Below are positions 8,155 through 15,296 of a DNA stretch of 27,250 nucleotides, piece after piece; position 1 is the stretch's first letter, and each line of letters opens with the position of its first letter. Under the pieces are notes generated by a model. The model ran no database searches and was not told the DNA's origin. It was given only the letters and a program-made list of their open reading frames with translations. The DNA is from a virus: positions 1-27,250 of IMG/VR virus record IMGVR_UViG_3300028025_003015; one strand, given 5' to 3'. Both the position numbers and the translations under genes were made by a program.

Positions 8155-8180
8155 GCTGCAAATCGCACCGCCGAGCGTAA

Positions 8181-9206
8181 ATGGCGTTTCCCAATATGAG
8201 CAATCCAGAAGCTACCGCTGAGGCTATCGAATCAGTGTCCAATATGTCATTTGAAGAGCTTGTAGCTCAGAGAACGGCAAGACAAAATCCAGAACCTGAA
8301 TCCGAGGAGCAACCCGAAGAAGAAGTAACCGAAACCGAGGAGGAAGAGATTCCTACCGAAGAAGAGGAGACTGAAACCGAGGAAGAACCCGAAGAAGAAG
8401 AAGAGGAAAGTGAAGTTGATCTACTGTCGTTGACCACGGAGCAGATTCAATCTTTAGCCAAAAAGGGTAAAAGCCGACTCCTGCAACGGATTGGTGAGCT
8501 AACCGCTCAAAAGAAAGCCCTGGAGGAAAAGATTCAATCTCAGCCGGAAATCAAGGAAGTCCCTCAAGAACAAAACCCATTCCGCGAAATACAATCATTT
8601 GATGATCTAAAGGCGAAATACAAGGAACTTGAGCAAACCCTCGATTCAACTGATGAACTACTGGAAGAATACGAAGATTATCGTTCTGAGGACATAATCC
8701 TAGTTGGAGACCGCGAGTTCACCAAGCAGCAAATCCGCAAAGCCAACCGAAACGCTCGTGAGGCGTTGACTAAATACATACCGGCTCAACAAGCACATCT
8801 CGCCCAGATTGCCAACTTGGATCAGTTAAAAGGTCAATACATCGCAGCTGCACAAGAAGAAGTTCCAGATATCAAGGATGAAACCACGACTGTCGGGAAA
8901 CAATTCAAGGATTTAATGTCTGACCCGCTTATCGAAAAGCTACGTAAACAAGTTCCAGAGATTGGCTACCAAATAGAATACATCCTGGCACATGCGTCAA
9001 ACTCCATCAACGGAGGAACGAGAATTAAGAAGCAACCTGCGGTGGGAACAAAACTGAAAATCAGTCCATCTCCGTCCCCATTTGGTGCGGGTGCTGCAAA
9101 ATCCTCAACATCTTCTAAGACGAAAGTAACTGACGCATACGCACGCTTTGAAAAGAGTGGGAGTCCAGAGGACTTGATTGCTGCAAGAATCGCTAGATAC
9201 AAATAA
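8181..9206 (+). CDS. Scaffolding protein
   Basis: 341 aa, placed directly before the major capsid gene. The composition is typical of scaffolds: an extremely acidic low-complexity stretch (about residues 38-77, runs of EEE with T, P and S), then long predicted coiled coils (IGELTAQKKALEEKI, DDLKAKYKELEQTLDSTDELLEEYEDY), and a basic, Ser/Pro-rich C-terminus that would contact the capsid shell. Scaffolds guide prohead assembly and leave before packaging. No protease motif is visible in the protein or nearby. The start is taken at the first ATG after the promoter; no clear Shine-Dalgarno is present. Confidence 0.85.
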   Translation: MAFPNMSNPEATAEAIESVSNMSFEELVAQRTARQNPEPESEEQPEEEVTETEEEEIPTEEEETETEEEPEEEEEESEVDLLSLTTEQIQSLAKKGKSRLLQRIGELTAQKKALEEKIQSQPEIKEVPQEQNPFREIQSFDDLKAKYKELEQTLDSTDELLEEYEDYRSEDIILVGDREFTKQQIRKANRNAREALTKYIPAQQAHLAQIANLDQLKGQYIAAAQEEVPDIKDETTTVGKQFKDLMSDPLIEKLRKQVPEIGYQIEYILAHASNSINGGTRIKKQPAVGTKLKISPSPSPFGAGAAKSSTSSKTKVTDAYARFEKSGSPEDLIAARIARYK

Positions 9207-9224
9207 ATTTAACTAACTAAGAAA

Positions 9225-10223
9225 ATGCCTATTTCAAATACTTATCAGCCATCCGCTCCAGCCGCCAAGGTTGGAACTGGTTCCGCCGTCTCCAACCGTG
9301 AGGATCTTAGCAATGAACTTGCTATCCTCGCTCCAGAAGAGACTCCTATCCTTTCGCTTTGCAGCAAAGGTAAAGCATCCGCCACCTTCTCTGAGTGGAC
9401 TGTTGATTCCCTAGCCGCTCCTGTTATCACTGGTATCAGCGAAGGTTCAGACGTTACCTCGTTCTCCGACAAGTTCGCAGATCGCGCTCGTCTTGGAAAC
9501 TACGTCCAACTTATGCGCCGTGACTACATTGTGTCCAACCTTCAGCAAGCTGTCACTAGTGTCGGCCCTGCTAACGTGGCACAAGCAGAAGCAAAATCAA
9601 TGCGTGAGATCAAACGTGATATCGAAGCGACCATCGCATCGAACAACGAAATGACTGTTGAGAACGGTGCTGGCACTCCTTACGGAATGCGCGGTCTTGG
9701 TAAATGGATTCAATCCACCGCCCAAGCAACCAACCCTGTTCCTGCTGCGTATCTTACCCCATCTGGTTCGATCATCACGTCTACCCTTAGCGAAACTTCG
9801 TTCAACACCATGATTGGTTCGATCTTTGCTAAAAACGGCGAGGTGAACAGCTTGACCCTTGTTGCTAACGTGGCACTTCGCCAGCTTATCAGCAACTTCA
9901 CCCGTGCGCAACCTGCTTCTGCCGGTGTTACCTACCATGTCAACCAAGACGCTACGAGCAAACAGATCACCCTCTCGGTGAACATCTATGACTCCGACTT
10001 TGGTCTTGTGAAGATTGTCAACGGTAACCCTAGCTGTATGCCAACCGCATCCACCAACGTGGGCTATGTCCTCAATCCTAAGTATCTGGGCTTCAACACC
10101 CTTATCCCTATGGGTGCTACTCGCCTTGAGAACCAAGGTGGTGGAGAGCGTGGATTCATTGACGTTGCAGGAACTCTGTGTGTCAAACATCCGCAAGCAC
10201 ATGGTAAAATCGCTTACTCTTAA
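9225..10223 (+). CDS. Major capsid protein, SU10/DUF5309-like
   Basis: 332 aa. The N-terminus (PISNTYQPSAPAAKVGTGSAVSNREDLSNELAILAPEETPILSL) and the following TFSEWTVDSLAAP segment resemble the SU10/DUF5309 family of HK97-fold capsid proteins found in phiEco32-like and related phages. The central IKRDIEATIASNNE helix would correspond to the spine helix. The gene is immediately downstream of scaffold. Codon use is skewed toward C-ending codons (ACC, ATC, AAC), unlike the AT-rich homing endonucleases, as expected for an abundantly expressed protein. The leader is AACTAACTAAGAAA with no Shine-Dalgarno. Confidence 0.9.
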   Translation: MPISNTYQPSAPAAKVGTGSAVSNREDLSNELAILAPEETPILSLCSKGKASATFSEWTVDSLAAPVITGISEGSDVTSFSDKFADRARLGNYVQLMRRDYIVSNLQQAVTSVGPANVAQAEAKSMREIKRDIEATIASNNEMTVENGAGTPYGMRGLGKWIQSTAQATNPVPAAYLTPSGSIITSTLSETSFNTMIGSIFAKNGEVNSLTLVANVALRQLISNFTRAQPASAGVTYHVNQDATSKQITLSVNIYDSDFGLVKIVNGNPSCMPTASTNVGYVLNPKYLGFNTLIPMGATRLENQGGGERGFIDVAGTLCVKHPQAHGKIAYS

Positions 10224-10246
10224 TCCAAACTAATAAAGAAACAAAT

Positions 10247-10681
10247 ATGAAAGTTACAATTCAAGAATCGTTTAACGGTTTCACCGACATCTACAAACTG
10301 ACTGCCGCTGAAATCACATCGCTTACCACTGGTCTGCAACGCACCATTGCTGTTATCCCTCCCGGTGGAGTAGTGACTGCTTGTGCGGTGTATGAGAACG
10401 TGGACTTCGCGGGAACATCGACTAACCTTACGCTGGACGTTGGCACTACTGCTGGTGACCCAGATGAGATGATTGATGCTCTCGACCTTGACGGATTGAC
10501 TAAAGCTGCCTTCAACACTGGAGACGTGCTTATCAATACCTCCACTGGTTATGTTATCAACAACACGGCATCCGCTGTGCCAATCCTGATTGAGCCTAAC
10601 TTCACTGGAACGGTGACAGCCGGCGAGTGGTGGATTGGAATTCGCATCATGGATCTTGGTCTCCTTGCATCAAACGTCTAA
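10247..10681 (+). CDS. Putative head decoration or minor capsid protein
   Basis: 144 aa, beta-rich and hydrophobic/threonine-rich (ITSLTTGLQRTIAVIPPGGVVTACAVYENVDFAGTS), ending in a strand-like GEWWIGIRIMDLG. It lies 23 bases after the capsid gene and before a terminator, so it is in the highly expressed scaffold-capsid unit, where decoration or cement proteins are commonly encoded. The motif LDVGTTAGDPDEMI looks like a conserved core in phage proteins of this position. The role is inferred from position and fold character. Confidence 0.7.
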   Translation: MKVTIQESFNGFTDIYKLTAAEITSLTTGLQRTIAVIPPGGVVTACAVYENVDFAGTSTNLTLDVGTTAGDPDEMIDALDLDGLTKAAFNTGDVLINTSTGYVINNTASAVPILIEPNFTGTVTAGEWWIGIRIMDLGLLASNV

Positions 10682-10690
10682 ACCCAAACT

Positions 10691-10731
10691 GAGGGGGGGG
10701 GAGGTAAAATCTCCCTTCCCTTTCTTTCTTT
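10691..10731 (+). terminator. Terminator with a G9 run after the capsid unit
   Basis: Nine consecutive G residues (10693-10701) followed by AGG can pair through about ten positions with CTCCCTTCCC (10711-10720), with G-T wobbles, around a GTAAAAT loop. TTTCTTTCTTT follows. It would attenuate transcription between the capsid genes and the connector genes. The next ATG (10732) begins within the T-rich tail. The homopolymer is prone to slippage. Confidence 0.55.
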
Positions 10732-11010
10732 ATGTTTGTTGACGAACAAATCAATGCTGCCCTTATTCGTGAGTTATGCTCAGGACGCAAGTTCGTTGAG
10801 AGCTTGGAGAATCGCAGGGAGATTGAAGCCGCTGCTGAAGCGAGACAAATGCGTGAAGTAAAATCCGTAGCAGGGAAGCCTGTTGGATCTATTCCGCAAC
10901 GCGAGTATATGTTACTCGCAAATAAATACGGGAGCGAATGCTGGGATAACCGCGAGTTCGTCCGTGACTTTTTCAAATCACAATCACACCTCAAAGCAGG
11001 TAACATTTAA
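10732..11010 (+). CDS. Small hypothetical head-module protein, 92 aa
   Basis: Soluble helical protein (ENRREIEAAAEARQMREVKSVAG then IPQREYMLLANKYGSECWDNREFVRDFFK). Its stop overlaps the start of the connector gene by one base, indicating coupling with head completion genes. I do not recognise the family. Position between capsid and connector suggests a head-tail joining accessory, by inference only. Confidence 0.7.
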   Translation: MFVDEQINAALIRELCSGRKFVESLENRREIEAAAEARQMREVKSVAGKPVGSIPQREYMLLANKYGSECWDNREFVRDFFKSQSHLKAGNI

Positions 11011-11624
11011 TGCAAACAAGAACCTACGCTGAACTGCTGTCTTTAATCCAGTCATTGAGCGGGGTTATCTTTGCAACCCTTGAGCTTGGGAGAATCAAAG
11101 CTCTGATTAACCGCCGTGCATTAAGGGCGTATCGTTCGACTAATTACTGGCCTCGCTTCCTCAAGATCGGGGAAGAGCGCGTTGTCGCTAGTGATGTTGT
11201 TCCCTATACTGAATCCGGCAAGAGTTCGATTGATACTTACTTGCGTATTCATGTGCAAGCTCCGTATGTGACTACTTCCGTGCAGGAGTATGACATTATG
11301 GTGACGGCGGATGGTGCTACGTTGGTAGCTGGTAATACTGCCCCTACATCGGCGTTTGTTACTTACAAAGCGCAACTAAGTGATACTTACGGTGACGGGT
11401 CTGGCGAATCAACGGCAATCCCCGCTGAGTGGTATCAATACATGGCGCATGGGACTTATGCTGATTACCTCCGTGCTGAGGGACAACAAGAGAAGGCAGC
11501 GTTGGCAGACCAAGAAGCGGATATGTTGCTCCAGGAAGAAATGATTCGCATTGATGAGCAACATACATTACAGCTTGTTGCAAACAGGATTTTTACAAAC
11601 GCTAACATGCAGATGCGCTACTAA
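11010..11624 (+). CDS. Head-tail connector/adaptor-like protein
   Basis: 204 aa. The N-terminal helix (YAELLSLIQSLSGVIFATLELGRIKALINRRALRAYRSTNYWPRFLKIGEERVV) and the C-terminal AEWYQYMAHGTYADYLRAEGQQEKAALADQEADMLLQEEM stretch match the architecture of gp4-like adaptor proteins that ring the portal: helices around a beta insertion (residues 65-120). It lies downstream of the capsid genes and upstream of the fibre. The assignment is from overall pattern and order. A tail tubular protein is the main alternative. Confidence 0.6.
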   Translation: MQTRTYAELLSLIQSLSGVIFATLELGRIKALINRRALRAYRSTNYWPRFLKIGEERVVASDVVPYTESGKSSIDTYLRIHVQAPYVTTSVQEYDIMVTADGATLVAGNTAPTSAFVTYKAQLSDTYGDGSGESTAIPAEWYQYMAHGTYADYLRAEGQQEKAALADQEADMLLQEEMIRIDEQHTLQLVANRIFTNANMQMRY

Positions 11625-12622
11625 TGAATTACTCACTTGGAAATACACTTAGTAGAGGAGGGTCTTTGAATGCCGATGGGCTTTCCCTTAACCTCCAGTT
11701 CGCCACCGATAAGACCCTCACGGCTCGCAAAGGTCCCACCCCTGTGTTCACGAGGGCATCCACGGCTACCTTTGTTGGGAGTGATGGACTGATCCAATCT
11801 GCTGCTATTAACCAAGCACGTTTCGACCACGACCCTGTTACTCTTGCAAGCAAGGGGTTACTTATTGAAGAGAGCAGGACTAACTTGGTATTCCCAAGTG
11901 CAACGCTAACCACGCAAACGCGCACGGTCACGGCAACCGCCCACACGCTCTCGTTCTACGGAACAGGAACAGTTGTTTTGTCTGGAGTAGCCATAGCAAC
12001 CGTTACAGGAACTGGAGCTTATCCAACCCGCACCACGCTTACATTCACGCCGACCGCTGGTAGTCTTATTATGACTGTGACAGGATCAGTGACACAAGCA
12101 CAGCTAGAAGCAGGGAGCTTCCCCACGTCCTACATCCCGACCACCACAGCGTCCGTGGTTCGTAGTCAGGATCTTTGCTCGATTACTGGGAGTGACTTTA
12201 CGGGGTTCTATAACCAAAACGAGGGGACATTGTTTACGAATATCCAATCCACAGGATCTGGCGACAGGAGACCTGTTGCTTTCGATATAGGAAACAACAG
12301 TCAATCCTACAATTTTTATGCAACATCCGCATTAAGTAGATATGCACAAGCAAATGGCTCTTTAGGTAGCTTTACTATGGCTGGAACTGTTCCATCTACT
12401 CCTTTGCTCTATGCAGGGACGCTTAAACATGGAGATTATTCATTAGCTTTAAATGGCTCAATAGTTGGATCTTCAGCGGTATCGCTTGGTGCAACTTTTA
12501 CCGCTCTGCGGATCGGGGCAGGAGGTGGTGGCGGTGGGCAATTCCTTTGTGGACACATCGCCGCCATCCGCTATTATAAAAAACGCCTAGCCAATGCGAA
12601 ACTTATAACAATCACAACATAA
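11624..12622 (+). CDS. Fibre or head-spike protein with LamG-like C-terminal domain
   Basis: 332 aa, rich in Thr, Ser, Gly and Ala with low charge, typical of phage fibres. The front part (DKTLTARKGPTPVFTRASTATFVG, then LLIEESRTNLV) and QAQLEAGSFPTSYIPTTTASVVRSQD form the module common to phage spike/fibre proteins. It is followed by a concanavalin/LamG-like jelly roll (DFTGFYNQNEGTLFTNIQ, then LRIGAGGGGGGQFLCGHIAAIRYYKKRLANAKL) that may bind surface sugars. It overlaps the connector stop and the next gene start by one base each. It is the best candidate host-recognition protein in the window. Confidence 0.75.
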   Translation: MNYSLGNTLSRGGSLNADGLSLNLQFATDKTLTARKGPTPVFTRASTATFVGSDGLIQSAAINQARFDHDPVTLASKGLLIEESRTNLVFPSATLTTQTRTVTATAHTLSFYGTGTVVLSGVAIATVTGTGAYPTRTTLTFTPTAGSLIMTVTGSVTQAQLEAGSFPTSYIPTTTASVVRSQDLCSITGSDFTGFYNQNEGTLFTNIQSTGSGDRRPVAFDIGNNSQSYNFYATSALSRYAQANGSLGSFTMAGTVPSTPLLYAGTLKHGDYSLALNGSIVGSSAVSLGATFTALRIGAGGGGGGQFLCGHIAAIRYYKKRLANAKLITITT

Positions 12623-12912
12623 TGACTGATTATATTTTAAAATTTCCGTCCAAGTCCGTAGCAGAACAGTTCGGCATCGCCAGCGGTTACGCAGTGGACA
12701 ACGAGGGTATCGTAGAGACAACACTAGCGACCCACATGTATGCACTCCACGAGATCGGTGAGCATAACGGAACTGACTACTGGGTTCTATTCCGCGACCT
12801 TGTGGGCATCCCGATTCCCGAAGGTGCTGCACAGTTTATCTATTGGGCTTCCACAATGGATACCCCACGACCTGAAGATCAACCCGATGTTCCCAGCATT
12901 TTCTGGGCATAA
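12622..12912 (+). CDS. Small hypothetical protein downstream of the fibre
   Basis: 96 aa, acidic, with aromatic-rich end (FIYWASTMDTPRPEDQ...FWA). The start overlaps the fibre stop by one base (TAATG), so expression is coupled to the fibre. Many phages place a short tail-fibre assembly or attachment protein here, but no motif confirms that for this protein. Confidence 0.7.
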   Translation: MTDYILKFPSKSVAEQFGIASGYAVDNEGIVETTLATHMYALHEIGEHNGTDYWVLFRDLVGIPIPEGAAQFIYWASTMDTPRPEDQPDVPSIFWA

Positions 12913-12916
12913 TGCT

Positions 12917-13048
12917 ATGATTGAACCAGACGATGATGGAGATTGGGGCGAAGGCACAGGATCACCTTGTGACCGCGCACTAGACCTATTTCTCGGCGTT
13001 GGCTGGATTTTAGCAACCATCGCGCTATCTTATGCTTTTACCCGTTAA
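12917..13048 (+). CDS. 43-aa single-span membrane protein
   Basis: Acidic N-terminus (MIEPDDDGDWGEG) followed by a C-terminal hydrophobic helix, ALDLFLGVGWILATIALSYAF, then TR. The ATG at 12917 is the first in frame after the previous stop; longer in-frame starts lie inside the upstream gene. It opens the lysis block of three consecutive membrane proteins, so a holin or antiholin-type role is possible. Its small size makes it a moderate call. Confidence 0.5.
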   Translation: MIEPDDDGDWGEGTGSPCDRALDLFLGVGWILATIALSYAFTR

Positions 13049-13052
13049 ATCA

Positions 13053-13241
13053 ATGAACGAACACTCCTCACTTGCTCACACTCTTTGTAATGGACTCCTA
13101 GGAATGGCATCGACCAGCCTTGCCGTCATTACCTCGTTTCAGGAACAGATCGAATACAGCGTGAGAATGACGGGTGCGCTTATTGGTTGCGTAATCGGTG
13201 CAATTACTTTATACAATCTCCTCAGCAAAAAAAAGAAATGA
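13053..13241 (+). CDS. Two-span small membrane protein, holin candidate
   Basis: 62 aa from the ATG at 13053, just after the previous stop; an ATG at 13032 would add seven residues overlapping that gene. Two hydrophobic segments, NGLLGMASTSLAVITSF and MTGALIGCVIGAITLYNLL, are separated by a short charged loop, and the protein ends in a KKKK tail. This is the layout of a class II holin. It overlaps the next gene (AAATGA), which is the stronger holin candidate, so the pair may be holin and antiholin. Confidence 0.6.
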   Translation: MNEHSSLAHTLCNGLLGMASTSLAVITSFQEQIEYSVRMTGALIGCVIGAITLYNLLSKKKK

Positions 13242-13399
13242 AAACTGTAATCACATATCTACAATCAGAATCAACTTGGCGCGGAATTATCGCCATCGCA
13301 ATGGCACTTGGTATCAGCCTCTCACCTGAGCAACAAGGTGCTATCCTTGCCGGCGGTCTTGCACTAATCGGCTTAATCAACACCTTTAAAAAGGATTGA
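13238..13399 (+). CDS. Holin-like small membrane protein
   Basis: 53 aa from the ATG at 13238, overlapping the preceding stop as ATGA. The sequence TWRGIIAIAMALGISLSPEQQGAILAGGLALIGLINTFKKD has the pattern of a small phage holin family: a hydrophobic span, a conserved S-x-E-Q-Q turn, a second hydrophobic span and a KKD tail. Holins permeabilise the inner membrane at the end of infection so that the CHAP endolysin reaches the peptidoglycan. A longer in-frame ORF begins at 13187, but its extra residues lie inside the neighbour. Confidence 0.7.
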   Translation: MKTVITYLQSESTWRGIIAIAMALGISLSPEQQGAILAGGLALIGLINTFKKD

Positions 13400-13611
13400 A
13401 CCTTTTAAACACAATCAACCTTGCTCTCCGTGCCTATATTCTGTGGGTGGAAAGCTCGGTTGGTCGTGAACTCGATAACATTGAAGATGAGATCGACACC
13501 CTTGCTGCTAGTGGCACTCCTGTTGACAAGTTGCGCATCGAAAGACTCGCTTCCCGCCTTCAACGTAAACGCGAGCGCATTACACGATCCAGAGACGATT
13601 CACCTGCTTGA
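13396..13611 (+). CDS. Putative inner spanin-like coiled-coil protein (TTG start)
   Basis: 71 aa. The TTG at 13396 overlaps the holin TGA (TTGA); no in-frame ATG exists near the 5' end, so this non-standard start is the reasonable choice. The N-terminus (LLNTINLALRAYILWV) is moderately hydrophobic and the rest is a charged helix (GRELDNIEDEIDTL ... DKLRIERLASRLQRKRERITRSRDD). A lipoprotein gene starts inside it in another frame, the layout of Rz/Rz1 pairs, so an inner-spanin role is likely. The weak membrane segment is a caution. Confidence 0.55.
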   Translation: MNLLNTINLALRAYILWVESSVGRELDNIEDEIDTLAASGTPVDKLRIERLASRLQRKRERITRSRDDSPA

Positions 13612-13729
13612 CGGGGTGGAATACACCTTTGCAGAGGGAACACTAATGGGGCGTGGTCAACGCTTCCATAATGACTATTCATACCGCCGTGCTGTTATCA
13701 TCGGTGAAAAAGGCAGAGTAACTAAGTAA
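13487..13729 (+). CDS. Lipoprotein, putative outer spanin embedded in the preceding gene
   Basis: 80 aa from the ATG at 13487, in the +1 frame relative to the upstream gene and overlapping its 3' part by 125 bases. The N-terminus MRSTPLLLVALLLTSC is a compact signal peptide with lipobox L-T-S-C, so the mature 65-residue protein would begin at Cys16 and be lipid-anchored. Overlapping out-of-frame genes of this kind are the hallmark of Rz1-type outer spanins, which disrupt the outer membrane with the inner spanin. The C-terminus (NDYSYRRAVIIGEKGRVTK) is not proline-rich as in lambda Rz1. If correct, the host is a diderm. Confidence 0.65.
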   Translation: MRSTPLLLVALLLTSCASKDSLPAFNVNASALHDPETIHLLDGVEYTFAEGTLMGRGQRFHNDYSYRRAVIIGEKGRVTK

Positions 13730-13736
13730 TACAAGT

Positions 13737-14426
13737 ATGAATACAAATCAATCGAAAGGTCTTGTAGAAGAAATCATCCGCATCGCCAAAGCTGAAGATA
13801 ATCATTGCGTTTATATCCACAAAACATCTGACACTTGTTCTATTTTTTACGTTGGGCGGGCAGTGAAATCAATTAGAAGAGGTAGATTTGAAAGAGCCTT
13901 TTCAACCAAACAAAGAAGTGCATTCTGGAAGGCTATTGTTGAAAAGCATGGTTTTATAGTATCAATTGTTTCAACTTTCGAAACAAAAGAAGAAGCTGAT
14001 AATGAAGAAAGAAGATTAATTTCTTTTTATGGTAAGCGTTGCGATGGTGGGATTTTATGCAATCTTGCTGATGGAGGACAAGGTAATGTGGGTAGTCCTA
14101 GAACAATTGAGTGGAGACAAAAAATATCATCTTCCCATAAAGGTAAAAAATTAACCGATGAGCATAAAGCAAAATTGAGCTTAGCACACAAAGGAGTCGC
14201 ACTTACTGATTCCCATAAACAAGCTATTGGCGAATCCTCTAAAAAATTAAAAAACTTTAAATTAAATGATCCCGATGTAAAAGAGAAATCTAGACTAGCA
14301 AGATCCAAGGTTAAGCGTAAGCCAAGAACTAGGGAACATCAAGATAAAATCAATGCTGCAAACAAAGGGTCTAAAAGAAGTTTGGAATCTCGTCTTAAAA
14401 TGTCATTAGCTGCACAAAAAAAATGA
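13737..14426 (+). CDS. GIY-YIG homing endonuclease with NUMOD3-type repeats
   Basis: 229 aa. The GIY-YIG nuclease begins near residue 24: CVYIHKTSDTCSIFYVGRA holds the two signature strands (VYI and YVG), with a catalytic Arg in the following helix and E92 in the EEADNEERRLI helix. The C-terminal half has repeated basic NUMOD3-like DNA-binding motifs (KISSSHKGKKLTDEHKAKLS, AHKGVALTDSHKQAIG, REHQDKINAANKG), as in Seg/I-TevI-like enzymes. Its first 18 residues are different in kind: LVEEIIRIAK matches residues 4-13 of the endolysin that follows. The gene is AT-rich compared with neighbours. It lies between spanin and endolysin, and its stop overlaps the endolysin ATG. Confidence 0.92.
   Translation: MNTNQSKGLVEEIIRIAKAEDNHCVYIHKTSDTCSIFYVGRAVKSIRRGRFERAFSTKQRSAFWKAIVEKHGFIVSIVSTFETKEEADNEERRLISFYGKRCDGGILCNLADGGQGNVGSPRTIEWRQKISSSHKGKKLTDEHKAKLSLAHKGVALTDSHKQAIGESSKKLKNFKLNDPDVKEKSRLARSKVKRKPRTREHQDKINAANKGSKRSLESRLKMSLAAQKK
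13764..13790 (+). repeat. Direct repeat: start-proximal endolysin codons, upstream copy
   Basis: 27 bases encoding VEEIIRIAK at the start of the GIY-YIG gene match 14435-14461 in the endolysin gene (VEEIVRIAK) at 21 of 27 positions, beginning with an identical GTAGAAGAAAT. All differences are synonymous or a single Ile/Val change, so both copies have been kept as coding sequence. The two copies flank the endonuclease. Confidence 0.75.
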
Positions 14427-14929
14427 AAGATATGGTAGAAGAAATTGTTCGCATTGCTAAGTCGCAAGTTGGCGTGAGAGAAATCGGCAATACGAACTGC
14501 GGTGAAATTGTAGATCAATACAAAGCAGCAACATGGCTGAACCCAAAGAAAGGTTGGGCGTGGTGCGCAGCTTTTGTATGCTGGGTAATCCGCGAGGCAC
14601 TAGCATCATCTGGCACAAAACAAACCAAGACATTCAAGCGTCCTCGCACGGCTGGAGCGTGGGATTTTGAGAACTGGTCAATCGACCAAGATTCAACAAC
14701 GTGGTTACGGAGAAATCCTGCTGGTGACATTATACCTGGCGACATTGTAATGTTTACCTTTTCCCATATCGGCATTGCCGTATCATCCCCTGATAAGAGT
14801 GGTAACGTCACAACCGTAGAAGGAAATACTGACACGGCTGGATCTCGCGAAGGAGGAGGTGTTTACCTAAAGACACGAAACATTTCAAAGATTCGTTCAC
14901 GCATTCGTTTCAATATCAAACAAGGATAA
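14423..14929 (+). CDS. Endolysin, CHAP-domain peptidoglycan hydrolase
   Basis: 168 aa. The catalytic Cys48 lies in GWAWCAAFVCW, the His115 in FSHIGIAV, and the E133/N135 pair in VEGNTD, the C-H-E/N arrangement of CHAP amidase/endopeptidases. The whole protein is one catalytic domain with no separate cell-wall-binding domain, usual for phages of diderm hosts. There is no signal peptide, so it would depend on the upstream holin. The ATG overlaps the stop of the GIY-YIG endonuclease (ATGA), so the gene is now translated by coupling to a mobile element. A second copy of its first codons is found at the start of that element. Confidence 0.9.
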   Translation: MKDMVEEIVRIAKSQVGVREIGNTNCGEIVDQYKAATWLNPKKGWAWCAAFVCWVIREALASSGTKQTKTFKRPRTAGAWDFENWSIDQDSTTWLRRNPAGDIIPGDIVMFTFSHIGIAVSSPDKSGNVTTVEGNTDTAGSREGGGVYLKTRNISKIRSRIRFNIKQG

Positions 14930-14930
14930 C

Positions 14931-15239
14931 ATGAAGATAACGCTACCCGCATTCATAAGTATAGGCGGGAGGCGAATAGCTATCCGCATTGACCCTAAGT
15001 TAGAAGCATGGGGAGAATATCACGCAGATGAACGTGAAATAGTTCTTGCATCGAGAACACTTGAGAAGCAGTCTACCATGCGTGAGACGCTGCGCCATGA
15101 AATACTTCACGCATCTCTTGACATTGCTGGATTATCCTATCTAACTACCTATCAAGAAGAGGCAACAGTTCGTTGCATTGATAACATTTTTCACCCTGCA
15201 TGGGACAAAGTTCGCAAACAATTAATTCCATCAGAATGA
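14931..15239 (+). CDS. Small zincin-type metallopeptidase-like protein
   Basis: 102 aa. The helix MRETLRHEILHASLD carries HExxH (H56, E57, H60), and E76/E77 in TTYQEEATVRCID could supply the third zinc ligand, as in gluzincin- or ImmA/SprT-like small proteases. The N-terminus forms short strands (ITLPAFISIGGRRIAIRI then YHADEREIVL). It begins one base after the endolysin stop. The substrate is unknown. Its place in the lysis block allows a cell-wall or anti-host role, while related small phage proteins are often called putative peptidases without proof. Confidence 0.7.
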   Translation: MKITLPAFISIGGRRIAIRIDPKLEAWGEYHADEREIVLASRTLEKQSTMRETLRHEILHASLDIAGLSYLTTYQEEATVRCIDNIFHPAWDKVRKQLIPSE

Positions 15240-15296
15240 GTAAACAACTGCACAAAAAGCAGTTATTATGTCCAGTTTGAGCAACATTATACGCAA

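Noticed and set aside
9597-10202. 201-aa leftward ORF opposite the capsid gene
   Set aside because: It is the antisense shadow of a highly codon-biased gene, with no recognisable domain.
12740-12916. Longer start for the 43-aa membrane protein
   Set aside because: The extension lies within the well-supported 12622-12912 gene in another frame and has no hydrophobic or conserved features.
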